Of a stretch of DNA of 64,000 nucleotides, positions 10,173 to 19,750 are shown one piece after another. Source of the stretch: Nocardia flavorosea (GTDB lineage: Bacteria > Actinomycetota > Actinomycetes > Mycobacteriales > Mycobacteriaceae). Made by a program: the position numbers and the translations under genes. The stretch lies in the NCBI RefSeq assembly GCF_015477805.1, contig NZ_JADLQL010000002.1, forward strand, positions 558,001 to 622,000, read 5' to 3'. How positions within the stretch are numbered: the stretch's first letter is position 1; each line of letters opens with the position of its first letter. Under the pieces are notes generated by a model. The model worked only from the letters and a program-made list of their open reading frames with translations, ran no database searches and was not told the DNA's origin.

Positions 10173-10324
10173 ACAGCCAATCTACCAGGCCGGTATTACC
10201 GAGTCATACCACTCGATGGCCTGGCGAAGGTCCGTCCGGGAAGACCGCGATCCAACCGGCCCCGGCGCCTTCCTGATCAGGGAAGGCTGCACCGGGTCCG
10301 GCACGGAATCGCCACCGCGTCGAT

Positions 10325-11002
10325 TCAGGAAGCGACCAGCACGTCCAGAACCGACAGGAACAGCCCCAGCCCGTCATCGCTGGGCCCGGTGAGCGGCTCG
10401 GTGGCGTGTTCGGGATGGGGCATGAGTCCGACGACCCGTTTGTTCGCCGAGGCGATACCCGCGATGGAACGCTGCGACCCGTTGGGGTTGTCGCCCGCGT
10501 AGCGGAAGACCACCCGGCCCTCCCCTTCGAGTTCGTCGAGTACCGACTGCGAAGCCTGGTAGCGGCCCTCCCCCGATTTCAGCGGGACCAGGATCTGCGC
10601 ACCGGGTTCGTAGCGGGAGGTCCAGGCGGTATCGGTGGCCTCGACCCGCAGCCACTGATCGCGGCAGATGAAATGCAGGCCCTCGTTGCGGGTGAGCGCA
10701 CCCGGCAGCAGCCCGGCCTCGCACAGCACCTGGAAGCCGTTGCAGATGCCGAGCACCGGCATCCCCTTGCCGGCGGCTTCGATCACCGAGCCCATAACGG
10801 GCGCGAAACGGGCGATGGCACCGCAGCGCAGATAGTCGCCGTAGGAGAAACCGCCGGGGACCACGACCGCGTCCACGCCTTTGAGATCGGCGTCGGCGTG
10901 CCAGAGGTTCACCGCGTCGGCGCCGGCCAGCCGGACCGCGCGGACCGCGTCCACATCGTCGAGAGTGCCCGGGAAGGTGATGACCCCGATACGGGCGGTC
11001 AT
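10325..11002 (-). CDS. purQ: Phosphoribosylformylglycinamidine synthase I (PurQ)
   Basis: Glutaminase subunit of FGAM synthase that feeds ammonia to PurL. 225 residues, ATG start. Class I glutamine amidotransferase signature: [20 protein letters not shown] holds the nucleophile Cys, and [11 protein letters not shown] near the C-terminus carries the catalytic His and Glu. [12 protein letters not shown] is the family oxyanion region. Overlaps the purS stop by ATGA, the standard purS-purQ coupling. Confidence 0.97.
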   Translation of the reverse strand: MTARIGVITFPGTLDDVDAVRAVRLAGADAVNLWHADADLKGVDAVVVPGGFSYGDYLRCGAIARFAPVMGSVIEAAGKGMPVLGICNGFQVLCEAGLLPGALTRNEGLHFICRDQWLRVEATDTAWTSRYEPGAQILVPLKSGEGRYQASQSVLDELEGEGRVVFRYAGDNPNGSQRSIAGIASANKRVVGLMPHPEHATEPLTGPSDDGLGLFLSVLDVLVAS

Positions 11003-11235
11003 GAGACGCGCACCACCTTCCAGTCCTCGATCACGGTGTTGGCCAGCAGCGATTCCGCGATCGCCGCGAGCTGGTCATCACTGATATCGTCGCCGACCTC
11101 GAGTTCGAACCGTTTGCCCTGCCGGACATCGGTGACGCCTTCGAATCCCATGCGCGGTAGTGCGCCGGCTATGGCCTGCCCCTGCGGATCCAGGATCTCG
11201 GCCTTCGGCATCACCTCGACCACGACACGTGCCAC
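10999..11235 (-). CDS. purS: Phosphoribosylformylglycinamidine synthase subunit PurS
   Basis: 78-residue small subunit that bridges PurQ and PurL in the Gram-positive type FGAM synthase. GTG start, giving [38 protein letters not shown] is the family core. It leads the purSQ pair and is divergent from the metallo-hydrolase gene across 148 bp, where the promoters of both presumably lie. Confidence 0.95.
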   Translation of the reverse strand: MARVVVEVMPKAEILDPQGQAIAGALPRMGFEGVTDVRQGKRFELEVGDDISDDQLAAIAESLLANTVIEDWKVVRVS

Positions 11236-11383
11236 GGGTTGCTCCTCACGAAAAGGGGTGAGCTGCGCCCGGCGCTGCAGCGGGCCGGAACGCTGATGGG
11301 GTTACCTGAGCAGCCTAATTGCCGCGGTTACCGGCGGTCGCGGCGGGTGAGGCGAACCGGTTCCGCGGTACTAGCCTGGGTTC

Positions 11384-12028
11384 ATGCATGTAGCCCATTT
11401 CGGTCATTCCTGCGTACTCGTCGAACTGCACGGGAAGAAGGTTCTCTTCGACCCCGGCGCGTTCTCGCACGGTTTCGAGGGCCTCACCGGATTGGACGCC
11501 ATCGCCGTCACCCACCAGCACGCCGACCATATCGATCCGAACCGGATCGAGGCGCTCATCGCCGCCAATCCCGGCGCCCGCCTGCTGTCGGATCCGCAGA
11601 CCGCCGAGTTGCAGGAGGGTCCGTGGGAGGCTGTGCACGCCGGCAATGTGATCGAGCTCGGTGAGCTGCGGATCACCGGCGGCGGCGGCCGGCACGCGGT
11701 GATCCATCCCGAACTACCGGTCGTCGACAACACCGTGTTCCAGCTCGGCAGCACCGACAACCCCACCCGGTTCGTCCACCCGGGCGATTCGCTCTGGGTC
11801 CCCTCCACTCCGGTGGATGTGCTGGCAGTCCCCGCCGCGGCACCGTGGATGAAGATCAGCGAAGCTGTCGACTACCTGCGTTCGGCCGCGCCGCGCGTCG
11901 CGTTCCCCATCCACTACGGAATCATCGCCGAACCCGCCTGGGGCGTGTACTTCAGCCGTCTGGACGAAATGCGCAAGGCCGAAACAGAGTTCAAAACCCT
12001 ACGCCCCGAAAACACCACCACCTTCTGA
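11384..12028 (+). CDS. MBL-fold metallo-hydrolase (UlaG-like)
   Basis: 214 residues, ATG start. Metallo-beta-lactamase fold: HFGHSCVLVE at the N-terminus, the zinc-binding motif THQHADHID (HxHxDH) near residue 45, HAVIHPELP near residue 105, and a late HYGI near residue 185 as a further metal ligand. It belongs to the L-ascorbate-6-phosphate lactonase-like (UlaG/YtnP) group, though the substrate is unknown. A related gene lies next to purS-purQ in mycobacteria, so the position is conserved. Convergent with the DUF2334 gene. Confidence 0.88.
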   Translation: MHVAHFGHSCVLVELHGKKVLFDPGAFSHGFEGLTGLDAIAVTHQHADHIDPNRIEALIAANPGARLLSDPQTAELQEGPWEAVHAGNVIELGELRITGGGGRHAVIHPELPVVDNTVFQLGSTDNPTRFVHPGDSLWVPSTPVDVLAVPAAAPWMKISEAVDYLRSAAPRVAFPIHYGIIAEPAWGVYFSRLDEMRKAETEFKTLRPENTTTF

Positions 12029-12147
12029 CCCGCCAACATCGCACCCCCGGCCCCTCTCTCGGCGCGGCCCGGACCATCCCGAGACGGCTTCGACCAGGTT
12101 CCGGTCGGCGGCGCGGAGACACAACAGGCCGACACCCCAACCGAAAA

Positions 12148-12182
12148 CCGCCGCCCCCGTTATCGCCGTTCAGGGGCGGCGG
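12148..12182 (-). terminator. Hairpin terminator between convergent genes
   Basis: Perfect 10-bp arms CCGCCGCCCC and GGGGCGGCGG flank a 15-base loop. Read on the minus strand the stem is followed by TTTT, so it fits an intrinsic terminator for the DUF2334 gene; on the plus strand it can still slow the MBL transcript. Confidence 0.7.
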
Positions 12183-12186
12183 AGTC

Positions 12187-12888
12187 TCAGGCCGCCCGCA
12201 TCGCGGCGAGCGTTTCCCAGCGGTACACCTCGCTGCGCGCCCCGTGGTACAGCGCGAGATCGACCGCATCCAGCATCGCCTGCCGCGGACCGGGCCGCCC
12301 CAACTGCGCAGCCGAGACCGCCAGCCGCAACACTCCGCCGCGCCGAGCTGTCCGGGCCGCGCCGAGTACCAGGGCCCGGCACCACCACGGTTCGGCCCGG
12401 AAACCTTCGCCGATGCCGTAGACCCGCGCCTTCTGCACGGTATTGCGTTGCAGATCGTGAATACCGGTCAGCCCCAGCGATACCCGGAACCCCAGTTCGG
12501 GCAGCGCCGCGACGGCGCCCGCCGAGACATCCCAGCGCGGAGCCGCGAACAGCCGGGTACGCAACCCCACCTGTTCCATCGCCCGGTCGGCCGCGGTCAG
12601 CCGCAGCAGCGCCTCGTGCCGGGGCAGGGTCGCGAATTCGGCGCGACGCCGTTTGGTGGCGGCCTGGTCGTAACCGTGCAGTACGACGGCGTCCCCGCGC
12701 TCCCGGCGGCCGCGCAGCCAGATCTGTGTGGTGGAGTCGTCGGCCAGCCGGTATTTGCCCTTCAGCCGGGGCGCCACCAGCAGCGACAACCGCACACCGC
12801 GCTGATCCATCTCCTCGGCGAACCCGATCGCCGCGTCTCGGGTGGACTCCCGGATCCCGGACACCGATACGAGTAGCTCAGCGTTCAT
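12187..12888 (-). CDS. DUF2334 polysaccharide deacetylase-like protein
   Basis: 233 residues from the ATG at 12888 (MNAELLVSVSGIRESTRDAA). A longer frame reaches 13080, but that extension has shadow composition. The DUF2334 pattern is visible: SVSGIRE, LSLLVAPRLKGKY, VVLHGYDQ (metal-site His region), RLFAAPRWDVS, and C-terminal LALYHGARSEVYRW. The family shares the deformed barrel of polysaccharide deacetylases and may act on cell-surface glycans, but no activity is proven. The gene lies between the MBL gene and ptrB, as in the mycobacterial Rv0780s region. Confidence 0.82.
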   Translation of the reverse strand: MNAELLVSVSGIRESTRDAAIGFAEEMDQRGVRLSLLVAPRLKGKYRLADDSTTQIWLRGRRERGDAVVLHGYDQAATKRRRAEFATLPRHEALLRLTAADRAMEQVGLRTRLFAAPRWDVSAGAVAALPELGFRVSLGLTGIHDLQRNTVQKARVYGIGEGFRAEPWWCRALVLGAARTARRGGVLRLAVSAAQLGRPGPRQAMLDAVDLALYHGARSEVYRWETLAAMRAA

Positions 12889-13063
12889 GTACCGACGGTG
12901 GCAGTCACAGGTGACGGCCGTATGCAATACCGATGACCTGTACATGCAGGTCCGGTGACCAACCCGTGCAGCAGATATGACCGCCGGGCGAACATCCGGA
13001 CACGGTCCGGCCCACGCGACAGACGAACACATACGGGGCCGCACGGCCCCTCGTTCCCGGCGG

Positions 13064-15229
13064 CTACCGGTCCCCGGCACCTACGGTGTCGAGTACCCAG
13101 GCGTACTCGAACGCGATCTCACGCCATTTCTCGTACCGTCCGCTGACCCCGCCGTGCCCCGCGCTCATCTCGGTTTTGAGCAGCAGCGGCGCATCACCGG
13201 TTTTGGTGGCGCGGAGTTTCGCGACCCATTTCGCCGGTTCCACGTACAGCACCCGGGTATCGTTGATGCTGGTGATCGCGAGAATCGCCGGATAGTCCTG
13301 GGCCACTACGTTCTCGTAGGGCGAATACGATTTCATGTAATCGTAGACGTCCTTGTCCGCCAACGGGTTTCCCCATTCATCCCATTCGATCACGGTGAGC
13401 GGCAGCGAGGGGTCGAGGATGGAGGTCAGCGGGTCGACGAACGGTACGTTGGCCAGCACGCCGGCGAAGAGTTCCGGCGCCATATTCGCCACCGCGCCCA
13501 CCAGGAGGCCGCCCGCGCTGCCCCCGTCGGCGATCATCCGGTCCGCCGCTGTGGTCCCGTTGTCCACGAGATGCCGTCCGCAGGCGACGAAATCGGTGAA
13601 GGTGTTCTTCTTGGTGAGGGTTTTTCCGTTCTCGTACCACAGTCGGCCCATCTCACCGCCGCCGCGCACGTGGGCGATGGCGAAAACCATTCCGCGGTCG
13701 AGCAGCGACAGCCGTGATACCGAGAATCCGGGGTCCATACTGGCCTCGTAGGAGCCGTACCCGTAGAGCAGCAGCGGTTTCGGCCCAGTCGTCAGGTCCG
13801 TATCGCGCCGCGCGACGATCGAGATCGGTATCCGGGTCCCGTCCGCGGCCTCGGCCCAATCCCGGTGCTGCACATAGTCTGCCGCGTTGTAGCCGCCGAG
13901 CACGGGCTGTTCCTTGCGCAGCAGCAGCTCCCCGGTGCCGACCACGTAATCGAAAATCTGGGTCGGCGTGATGAACGAGGTGAGCCCGACCCGCAGGGTG
14001 GGCTGGCTCCATTCGGGGCAGGCCCCGAGTCCGGCACTGTAGAGCTCGAGATCGAATTCGATTTCGCGCAGCTCGCCGTATCCGTCGGGTCCGAGCGGCC
14101 AGACCGCCACCCGCGGCAGCGCTTCCCGGCGGTAGCTGAGTACCAGCTGTCCGGCGAACGCGTCGATATCTTCGAGCCGCACATCGTCGCGGTGGCCGAT
14201 CAGCGTGCGCAGCCGCGCGGGATCGTCGGCCGGGGCCTCGGCCAGCACGAAGTTCTCTGCTTTCGCCCCGTCCACCACGTCGTTGTGCAGGATCAGGAAC
14301 CGGTCCTGTCCCGCGACGACGGCGTGTTCGGCGGCGTACTCCACGCCCTCGCGCCGGGGCAGCAGCACCCGGAACTCACCGGTCGGGTTGTCCGATTCCA
14401 GTACCCAGCCCTCGGTGGTGATCTTGGAACCGACCCAGATCATCAGGTACTTCTCCGACCGGGTGCCGCCGATACTCACCCAGTACCGCTCGTCGGGTTC
14501 GTGGAAGACCTTGACATCGGTTTCGGTGCCGGCGCCGAGGCGGTGCCGCCATACGGTATCGGGACGCCACGATTCGTCGACGGTCTGATAGAAGACATGG
14601 CTGCCGTCCAGCGACCAGGTGGCGCCGGGCGCGGTTCGCGCGATCTCGTCGCCGAGCAGTTCACCGGTGCGCAGATCCTTGAACCGCAGCGTGTAGCGCT
14701 CGTCGCCGGCGGTATCCACCGAGAAGGCCAGCAGGTTCCCGTCGTGGCTCACCGAGAATGCGCCGAGGGCGAAGAAATCGTGTCCTTCGGCCAGTTCGTT
14801 GCTGTCCAGCAGCACCTGCTCACCGGGGATCTCGGTATCGGCCGCCAGTTCGGGCGGGGTCCAGGCGTCGATACCGGCCGCGGCGGCGTCGATCGGGCAG
14901 CGGCACTGCACGCCGTATTGTTTCCCCTCGAAGCTGCGCGAGTAGTACCAGTACTCGCCCAGCCGGGTGGGTACCGACAGATCGGTTTCCCGAGTGCGCG
15001 ATTTGATCTCGTCGAAGATTTTTTCGCGCAGCGGGGCCAGATGCGCGGTCTGCGCCTCGGTATAGGCGTTCTCGGCCTCCAGGTAGGCGATGACCTCCGG
15101 GTTGTCCTTGTCCCGCAGCCACTCGTATTCGTCGACGAAACGATCGCCGTGATGTACTCGCTCCTGCGGCACCGTCTTCGCCGTCGGCGCCGTCACCGCC
15201 TCGGTCGTCGGACCACCAGTGTCAGCCAT
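13064..15229 (-). CDS. ptrB: S9 family serine peptidase, oligopeptidase B
   Basis: 721 residues from ATG at 15229; a GTG three codons upstream (15238) is also possible. N-terminal beta-propeller followed by an alpha/beta-hydrolase domain. The nucleophile serine is in ADGGSAGGLLVG, the Asp in TSINDTRVLYVEP and the His in KTEMSAGHGGVSGRY, a complete catalytic triad. Oligopeptidase B cuts small peptides after Arg or Lys in the cytoplasm. In M. tuberculosis H37Rv the ortholog is split into ptrBa and ptrBb; here it is a single intact frame. Confidence 0.95.
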   Translation of the reverse strand: MADTGGPTTEAVTAPTAKTVPQERVHHGDRFVDEYEWLRDKDNPEVIAYLEAENAYTEAQTAHLAPLREKIFDEIKSRTRETDLSVPTRLGEYWYYSRSFEGKQYGVQCRCPIDAAAAGIDAWTPPELAADTEIPGEQVLLDSNELAEGHDFFALGAFSVSHDGNLLAFSVDTAGDERYTLRFKDLRTGELLGDEIARTAPGATWSLDGSHVFYQTVDESWRPDTVWRHRLGAGTETDVKVFHEPDERYWVSIGGTRSEKYLMIWVGSKITTEGWVLESDNPTGEFRVLLPRREGVEYAAEHAVVAGQDRFLILHNDVVDGAKAENFVLAEAPADDPARLRTLIGHRDDVRLEDIDAFAGQLVLSYRREALPRVAVWPLGPDGYGELREIEFDLELYSAGLGACPEWSQPTLRVGLTSFITPTQIFDYVVGTGELLLRKEQPVLGGYNAADYVQHRDWAEAADGTRIPISIVARRDTDLTTGPKPLLLYGYGSYEASMDPGFSVSRLSLLDRGMVFAIAHVRGGGEMGRLWYENGKTLTKKNTFTDFVACGRHLVDNGTTAADRMIADGGSAGGLLVGAVANMAPELFAGVLANVPFVDPLTSILDPSLPLTVIEWDEWGNPLADKDVYDYMKSYSPYENVVAQDYPAILAITSINDTRVLYVEPAKWVAKLRATKTGDAPLLLKTEMSAGHGGVSGRYEKWREIAFEYAWVLDTVGAGDR

Positions 15230-15253
15230 GGCCACCACCGTAGCCGCCCGGCT

Positions 15254-16210
15254 CTAGGCCCCGAGCGCGCGGCCGACGACCGGCCAGGACGCCTTCAAGT
15301 GGTCATTCCAGTACGACCAGGAATGGGTGCCGACCGGGCTGTAGTCCACCCGGATCGGCAGACCGGCCGCACGCGCCCGCCGCTCGAAGGCGATCACACA
15401 CGTATCGACCGCGAACTCGATCGGACCGCCGAGCACGATGTTCTCCGGCAGCTGCGGTTTGAGCTCGAGTTCGTGCGGCCCCGGCAGCCCCGTACCGGTG
15501 GACAGGTACAGGGTCTTACCCCGCAACCGGTCCAGCATGAGCGCCGGATCGTGGGCCGCCCATGCCGGGCTACCGCCCGGACCCCACATATTGTCGGGAT
15601 TCCCGCCGCGGGTGATGATCGAGAACTGCACCGCACCGGTTGCCAGCCCGGTATCGGGGCAGGCGCTGTAGCCGGCGACCGTCGTATACAGCGCCGGATG
15701 CCGGGCCGCGAGGATATAGGCCGCATGCCCGCCCATGGACAACCCGCCGATGGCGTTCACCCCGTTACCCGAGAAATGGCTGTCGATCAGCGGCGGCAGC
15801 TCCTGGGTGAGGAACGTTTCCCACTGGTAGTGGCCCAGGACCGGGTCTTCCCGCTGCCAGTTCGTGTAATAGCTGGCCTTACCGCCGACGGGCAGCACCA
15901 CGTTCACGTTCTTGCCCCGGAAGAAGGCTTCCGCGTCGGTGGCGTTGGTCCAGGTACTCTGTCCGACCCCGGGATCCAGCCCGTCGAGCAGGTAATAGCT
16001 GGGCCGTGAACCGTCACCGGCCGGATGCAGCACCTGCACCTGCACGACCTGTTTCATCGCGGGTGAGGCGATGAACACCGCGGATCGGGTGGGGCTCAGC
16101 GCGTCGATATCCACGATTTCGGCCGCGGCCGCGGGAGCGGGCCGGAGAACAGGGAAGCCGACCGATCCGACCACCGTCAGCATCAGTACAGCAAATCGGA
16201 ACAACCGCAC
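15254..16210 (-). CDS. Exported esterase of the antigen 85 / mycolyltransferase family
   Basis: 318 residues from GTG at 16210, chosen because GGAGG lies 7 bases upstream; a GTG two codons earlier is too close to it. Signal peptide VRLFRFAVLMLTVVGSVGF ending at APAAAAE. Catalytic serine in GGLSMGGHAAYI and His in GTHSWSYWNDHL; WTNATDAEAFF and GKASYYTNW are typical of antigen 85 proteins. Such enzymes move mycolates onto trehalose or arabinogalactan in the envelope. It could be a plain exported esterase; the specificity cannot be read. ptrB is immediately downstream (24 bp). Confidence 0.9.
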   Translation of the reverse strand: MRLFRFAVLMLTVVGSVGFPVLRPAPAAAAEIVDIDALSPTRSAVFIASPAMKQVVQVQVLHPAGDGSRPSYYLLDGLDPGVGQSTWTNATDAEAFFRGKNVNVVLPVGGKASYYTNWQREDPVLGHYQWETFLTQELPPLIDSHFSGNGVNAIGGLSMGGHAAYILAARHPALYTTVAGYSACPDTGLATGAVQFSIITRGGNPDNMWGPGGSPAWAAHDPALMLDRLRGKTLYLSTGTGLPGPHELELKPQLPENIVLGGPIEFAVDTCVIAFERRARAAGLPIRVDYSPVGTHSWSYWNDHLKASWPVVGRALGA

Positions 16211-16685
16211 GTCCACACCTCCGTATCCCCACCCAGAATTCGGCGTAGGCCAACTCACACCATCATGCCCCGGCGATGTTGTCGGCATTCGGCATTCGAA
16301 CAGCAAACGTACAAAAGTTATTGAGACACGATCTTACGTGTCCCCGGCCGGTCGGCCCGCGAAACCGATCCGGTAGTGGGAATCCCGCTCCGAAGCCCGT
16401 TCCCCGGCCGACGGGCCGGGTGTGCGGAGTTCAGTCCCCTCCAGACCGCGGAGTTCAGGTGGCCCACGCCAGCCCACCTCGAGCAAAACAGCCTCACCGA
16501 CTCGGTCAAGGTGGCACTGAGGCCGAAGGGTCTCAGGCGCGAGCCGAGGCACTGCATTTCCCGGTCGGCTTGCACGCACATCCCAGTGAGCGCCGCGAAC
16601 CGGCCGCCCAGCCGGTGGACGCATAGGTTCCCAGCAGCTGCCGAACCGCCGTCCTGCTGACGTGAACGCGCCCCAGCGCAACTCC
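16211..16685. other. Intergenic stretch without a supported gene
   Basis: 475 bases. Contains a short A/T-richer patch near 16300-16340, an 11-bp direct repeat GCGGAGTTCAG (16424-16434 and 16448-16458) and GC-rich partial inverted repeats around CCGGCCGACGGGCCGG at 16404. Open frames on both strands have no recognisable family. It includes the promoter of the esterase gene. Confidence 0.5.
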
Positions 16686-17117
16686 CTAGCGGATTTCCCG
16701 CTCCAGAGCGCCCTTGATGGAACCGGCGAGATAGTCCAGGTCGGCCCGCGGCGGCGTCCGCGGACGCGCCCGCAACCCGAATCCGTCTCCGGGAGTCCGC
16801 GGGATGACATGCAGGTGGACGTGGAAAACCTCCTGCCCTGCGGTGACCCCGTCGGCCAGGAAGAAGTTCACGCCGTCACACGCCACTTCGCTCGCCCGCA
16901 GTGCCGCCGCCAGCCGCTGCCCCACCTTGAACAACTTCCCACCGATCTCCGGATCCAGCTCGCCCAGATCCCGAGCCGGGATCTTCGGAACGACCAGCAG
17001 ATGGCCCGGTGTCAGCGGCCGGATATCCATGAAGGCGAGCACATCGTCGTCCTCGTACACCCGGCTGGCCGGAGCCCGCCCGGCGACGATGTCGGCGAAT
17101 ATCGAATACGGATCCAT
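16686..17117 (-). CDS. HIT family nucleotide hydrolase
   Basis: 143 residues from ATG at 17117 (MDPYSIFADIVAGRAPASRV); the frame continues upstream to 17369 but only as shadow. The histidine-triad motif HVHLHVIPR lies near residue 100, and DIRPLTPGHLLVVPK near residue 35 is the usual HIT core. HIT proteins hydrolyse nucleoside phosphoramidates or dinucleotides. A second, different HIT gene lies at 25527. Same strand as purB upstream but separated by 425 bp. Confidence 0.93.
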   Translation of the reverse strand: MDPYSIFADIVAGRAPASRVYEDDDVLAFMDIRPLTPGHLLVVPKIPARDLGELDPEIGGKLFKVGQRLAAALRASEVACDGVNFFLADGVTAGQEVFHVHLHVIPRTPGDGFGLRARPRTPPRADLDYLAGSIKGALEREIR

Positions 17118-17542
17118 TACCCCACTATGTGCCTTGATCCGCGGGCACGAGCACCGGCCCCGGCAGTTCAGTAGCTGATCCGGCACCGACCCCGAATCCA
17201 TCGGCCGCGCCGGGCGCGTAGACCGTCTGCGGGGCACGCCGGCGCCCGGCCATCGCACTCGCCTCGCCCCGGTGCGGACCGGATACCCGGCAACGGCTCG
17301 GCATCGACCGGTGCCACCGCGGGGAACTCCGGCGGTGGGCAGGCGTGCGACCGCCTCGCGCGAGCGCACCCGGATCGCTGTCCGGCGATGCAGCGGCCCG
17401 GCCGGACGCCCGGCGCCCGGTCACGATCGCGCAGCCGGCGAGCCCTTTCGCGAACGTCTGGATATCACCGCCGCAAAAGCGCTGGTGCCGGACTGCTGAT
17501 TCGCCTGTAGCTCACGGTCATGTGCCCGGGGCGGCAGGCCCC
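17118..17542. other. Intergenic stretch without a supported gene
   Basis: 425 bases between the purB stop and the HIT start. The open frames here are arginine- and proline-rich on both strands with no family resemblance. No clear hairpin with a T-run was found. Confidence 0.45.
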
Positions 17543-18970
17543 TCAGAGGATGGGTGCGGGCGTGTAACGGGCGGCCTCGGGGTAGGCGTCGGTCAACTTC
17601 CCGACCTGGGCGACCACCTCGGCGACCTGGGCATCCGCCGCGCCGATGAACGCCGACTTGTCCGCCAGCGCCGTGTCCAGGGCGGCGCGGTCCAGGGGCA
17701 ACCGGTCGTCGGCCGCGAGCCGGTCCAGCAGATCGGGTTCGCGCCCCTGTTCGCGCATCACCAGCGCCACCGCGACCGCGTGTTCCTTGATGACCTCGTG
17801 GGCAGCTTCCCGCCCGACCCCGGCGCGTACCGCGGCCATCAGGATGCGCGTGGTGGCCAGGAACGGCAGGTAGCGGTCCAGTTCGCGGGCCACCACCGCC
17901 GGGTAGGCGCCGAATTCGGCGAGCACGGTGAGGAAGGTTTCGGTCATCCCGTCGAGGGCGAAGAACGCGTCCGGCAGCGCGACCCGGCGCACCACCGAAC
18001 AGAACACATCGCCTTCGTTCCACTGCGCACCCGCCAGCTCGGCCGCCATCGACCCGTACCCGCGCAGCACCACCTGCAACCCGTTGACCCGTTCACAGGA
18101 CCGGGTGTTCATCTTGTGCGGCATGGCCGAACTGCCGACCTGCCCGGGCTGGAAGCCTTCGGTCACCAGCTCGTGTCCGGCCATCAGCCGGATGGTGTGC
18201 GCCAGCGAGGACTGCGCGGCGCCGATCTGCACCAGCGCGGAGAGCACATCGTGGTCCAGCGAACGCGGATAGATCTGCCCCACGCTGGTGAACACACTGG
18301 TGAAGCCGAGATGGCGGGCTACCTGCTGCTCCAGGGCCGCCAGTTTCGCGGCGTCGCCGCCGAGCAGGTCCAGCATGTCCTGGGCCGTACCCATCGGGCC
18401 TTTGATCCCGCGCAGCGGATAGCGGTCGATCAGTTCCCGCAACCGGGTGAGGCCGATGAGCAGTTCGTCGGCTGCCGAAGCGAAACGCTTCCCCAGGGTG
18501 GTGGCCTGTGCCGCCACATTGTGCGAGCGACCGGCCATGACGAGGGCCTGGTATTCGGCGGCGCGTTCGGCCAGCCGGGCGGCCACCGCGACCCCGTGCG
18601 CGTGGATATGTTCCAGCGACAGCCGAATCTGGAGCTGTTCGACGTTTTCGGTGAGATCGCGGCTGGTCATTCCCTTGTGCACGTGTTCGTGGCCGGCCAG
18701 GGCATTGAATTCCTCGATCCGGGCCTTCACATCGTGGCGGGTCACCCGCTCGCGTTCGGCGATCGATGCCAGGTCGACCTGTTCGACGACCCGTTCGTAG
18801 TCCGCGACCACACCGGGCGGGACCTCGACCCCCAGTTCGGACTGGGCGCGCAACACCTCCAGCCACAGCCGCCGCTCGAGCACGATCTTGTGCTCGGGAG
18901 ACCACAGATGCACCAGTTGCGGGCTGGCGTAGCGGGTGGCGAGGACGTTGGGGATCAGGTCGGAGGTCAC
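17543..18970 (-). CDS. purB: Adenylosuccinate lyase
   Basis: 475 residues, GTG start. Acts twice in purine synthesis: SAICAR to AICAR plus fumarate, and adenylosuccinate to AMP plus fumarate. Signature of the fumarase/aspartase superfamily: GSSAMPHKMNTRSCERV near residue 285, which carries the flexible catalytic loop. Other landmarks: EHVHKGMTSRDLTENV and GRSHNVAAQATTLGKRFA (catalytic His). The TetR gene is 6 bp upstream on the same strand, so the two may share a transcript. Confidence 0.97.
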   Translation of the reverse strand: MTSDLIPNVLATRYASPQLVHLWSPEHKIVLERRLWLEVLRAQSELGVEVPPGVVADYERVVEQVDLASIAERERVTRHDVKARIEEFNALAGHEHVHKGMTSRDLTENVEQLQIRLSLEHIHAHGVAVAARLAERAAEYQALVMAGRSHNVAAQATTLGKRFASAADELLIGLTRLRELIDRYPLRGIKGPMGTAQDMLDLLGGDAAKLAALEQQVARHLGFTSVFTSVGQIYPRSLDHDVLSALVQIGAAQSSLAHTIRLMAGHELVTEGFQPGQVGSSAMPHKMNTRSCERVNGLQVVLRGYGSMAAELAGAQWNEGDVFCSVVRRVALPDAFFALDGMTETFLTVLAEFGAYPAVVARELDRYLPFLATTRILMAAVRAGVGREAAHEVIKEHAVAVALVMREQGREPDLLDRLAADDRLPLDRAALDTALADKSAFIGAADAQVAEVVAQVGKLTDAYPEAARYTPAPIL

Positions 18971-18976
18971 GTCCGG

Positions 18977-19615
18977 TCAGTCTAATGACCGGTACCGGTC
19001 CATCGGCTGGTGCGTCGCCGGAGCGACGATATCGATGACCTCCAGCAGTGCCCCGCGGGCCAGCCGCCGGGGTTGCGGATCGGGTTCGCTCAGGGCGGCG
19101 ACCGCCGCGCCGTCGACCACCGCGACCAGCCTGCGAAGTTGTTCGGGCCGCACGATCCGGTCGGATCGGCGCAGCACATCGGCAAGCAGCTCGTCGAGCT
19201 GCCCGCGTAGTCGGAGCTGGACCTCGCGTAATTCGGGATGCCGCGCGGAGGCGACGGTGCGCTCGTAGCGGGCGATCAACCGGCCCCGCGCGCCCTCGTC
19301 GGCCCCGTCGGAACCGATCAGCAGGTCGAGCACCAGCTCGACCGTCGCCTCCGCGCCGCGGCGGCGGTGGGTCACCTCACCGACGCGCCGCCGCATCGCC
19401 TCGAGTTCGGCGTTACCGCTGAACTCCACGGCGCGCGCGATCAGATCCTCGAGCGATTCGAAGTAGTAGGTCGTCGAGGCCAGCGGGAGTTCGGCGCGGG
19501 TCGCGACCGATCGGTGCCGCACCGCGTCGAAACCACCTTCGAGCAGTAGTTCGGCGGCTGCGGCCACCAATGCCTGGCGACGCCGTTCACCTTTCGGAGT
19601 CGTCGCGGTTATCAC
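18977..19615 (-). CDS. TetR/AcrR family transcriptional regulator
   Basis: 212 residues, GTG start (VITATTPKGERRRQALVAAA). N-terminal helix-turn-helix: LLLEGGFDAVRHRSVATRAE then LPLASTTYYFESLEDLIARA, the YYFxSxxxL pattern of TetR proteins. The C-terminal ligand domain is unrelated by eye to known sensors, so the effector is unknown. It lies 6 bp upstream of purB, as the TetR-like Rv0775 lies near purB in M. tuberculosis, so it is conserved context rather than insertion. No clear palindrome was seen upstream. Confidence 0.88.
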   Translation of the reverse strand: MITATTPKGERRRQALVAAAAELLLEGGFDAVRHRSVATRAELPLASTTYYFESLEDLIARAVEFSGNAELEAMRRRVGEVTHRRRGAEATVELVLDLLIGSDGADEGARGRLIARYERTVASARHPELREVQLRLRGQLDELLADVLRRSDRIVRPEQLRRLVAVVDGAAVAALSEPDPQPRRLARGALLEVIDIVAPATHQPMDRYRSLD

Positions 19616-19750
19616 CGTGCCATCGTGCCAGTCATATCAGTACGTCCGTGCGGAATCAGGGAAAGGGGAAACAACCATCGATGTTTCTACCGCATCCTCG
19701 CAGCAATGGTGTCGTACTGTGCAAAGTTGTTGCCGTACAGCGGGATCGTG

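Noticed and set aside
16334..16810. 158-codon minus-strand frame overlapping the HIT gene end
   Set aside because: No family resemblance and shadow composition; the HIT gene explains the overlap.
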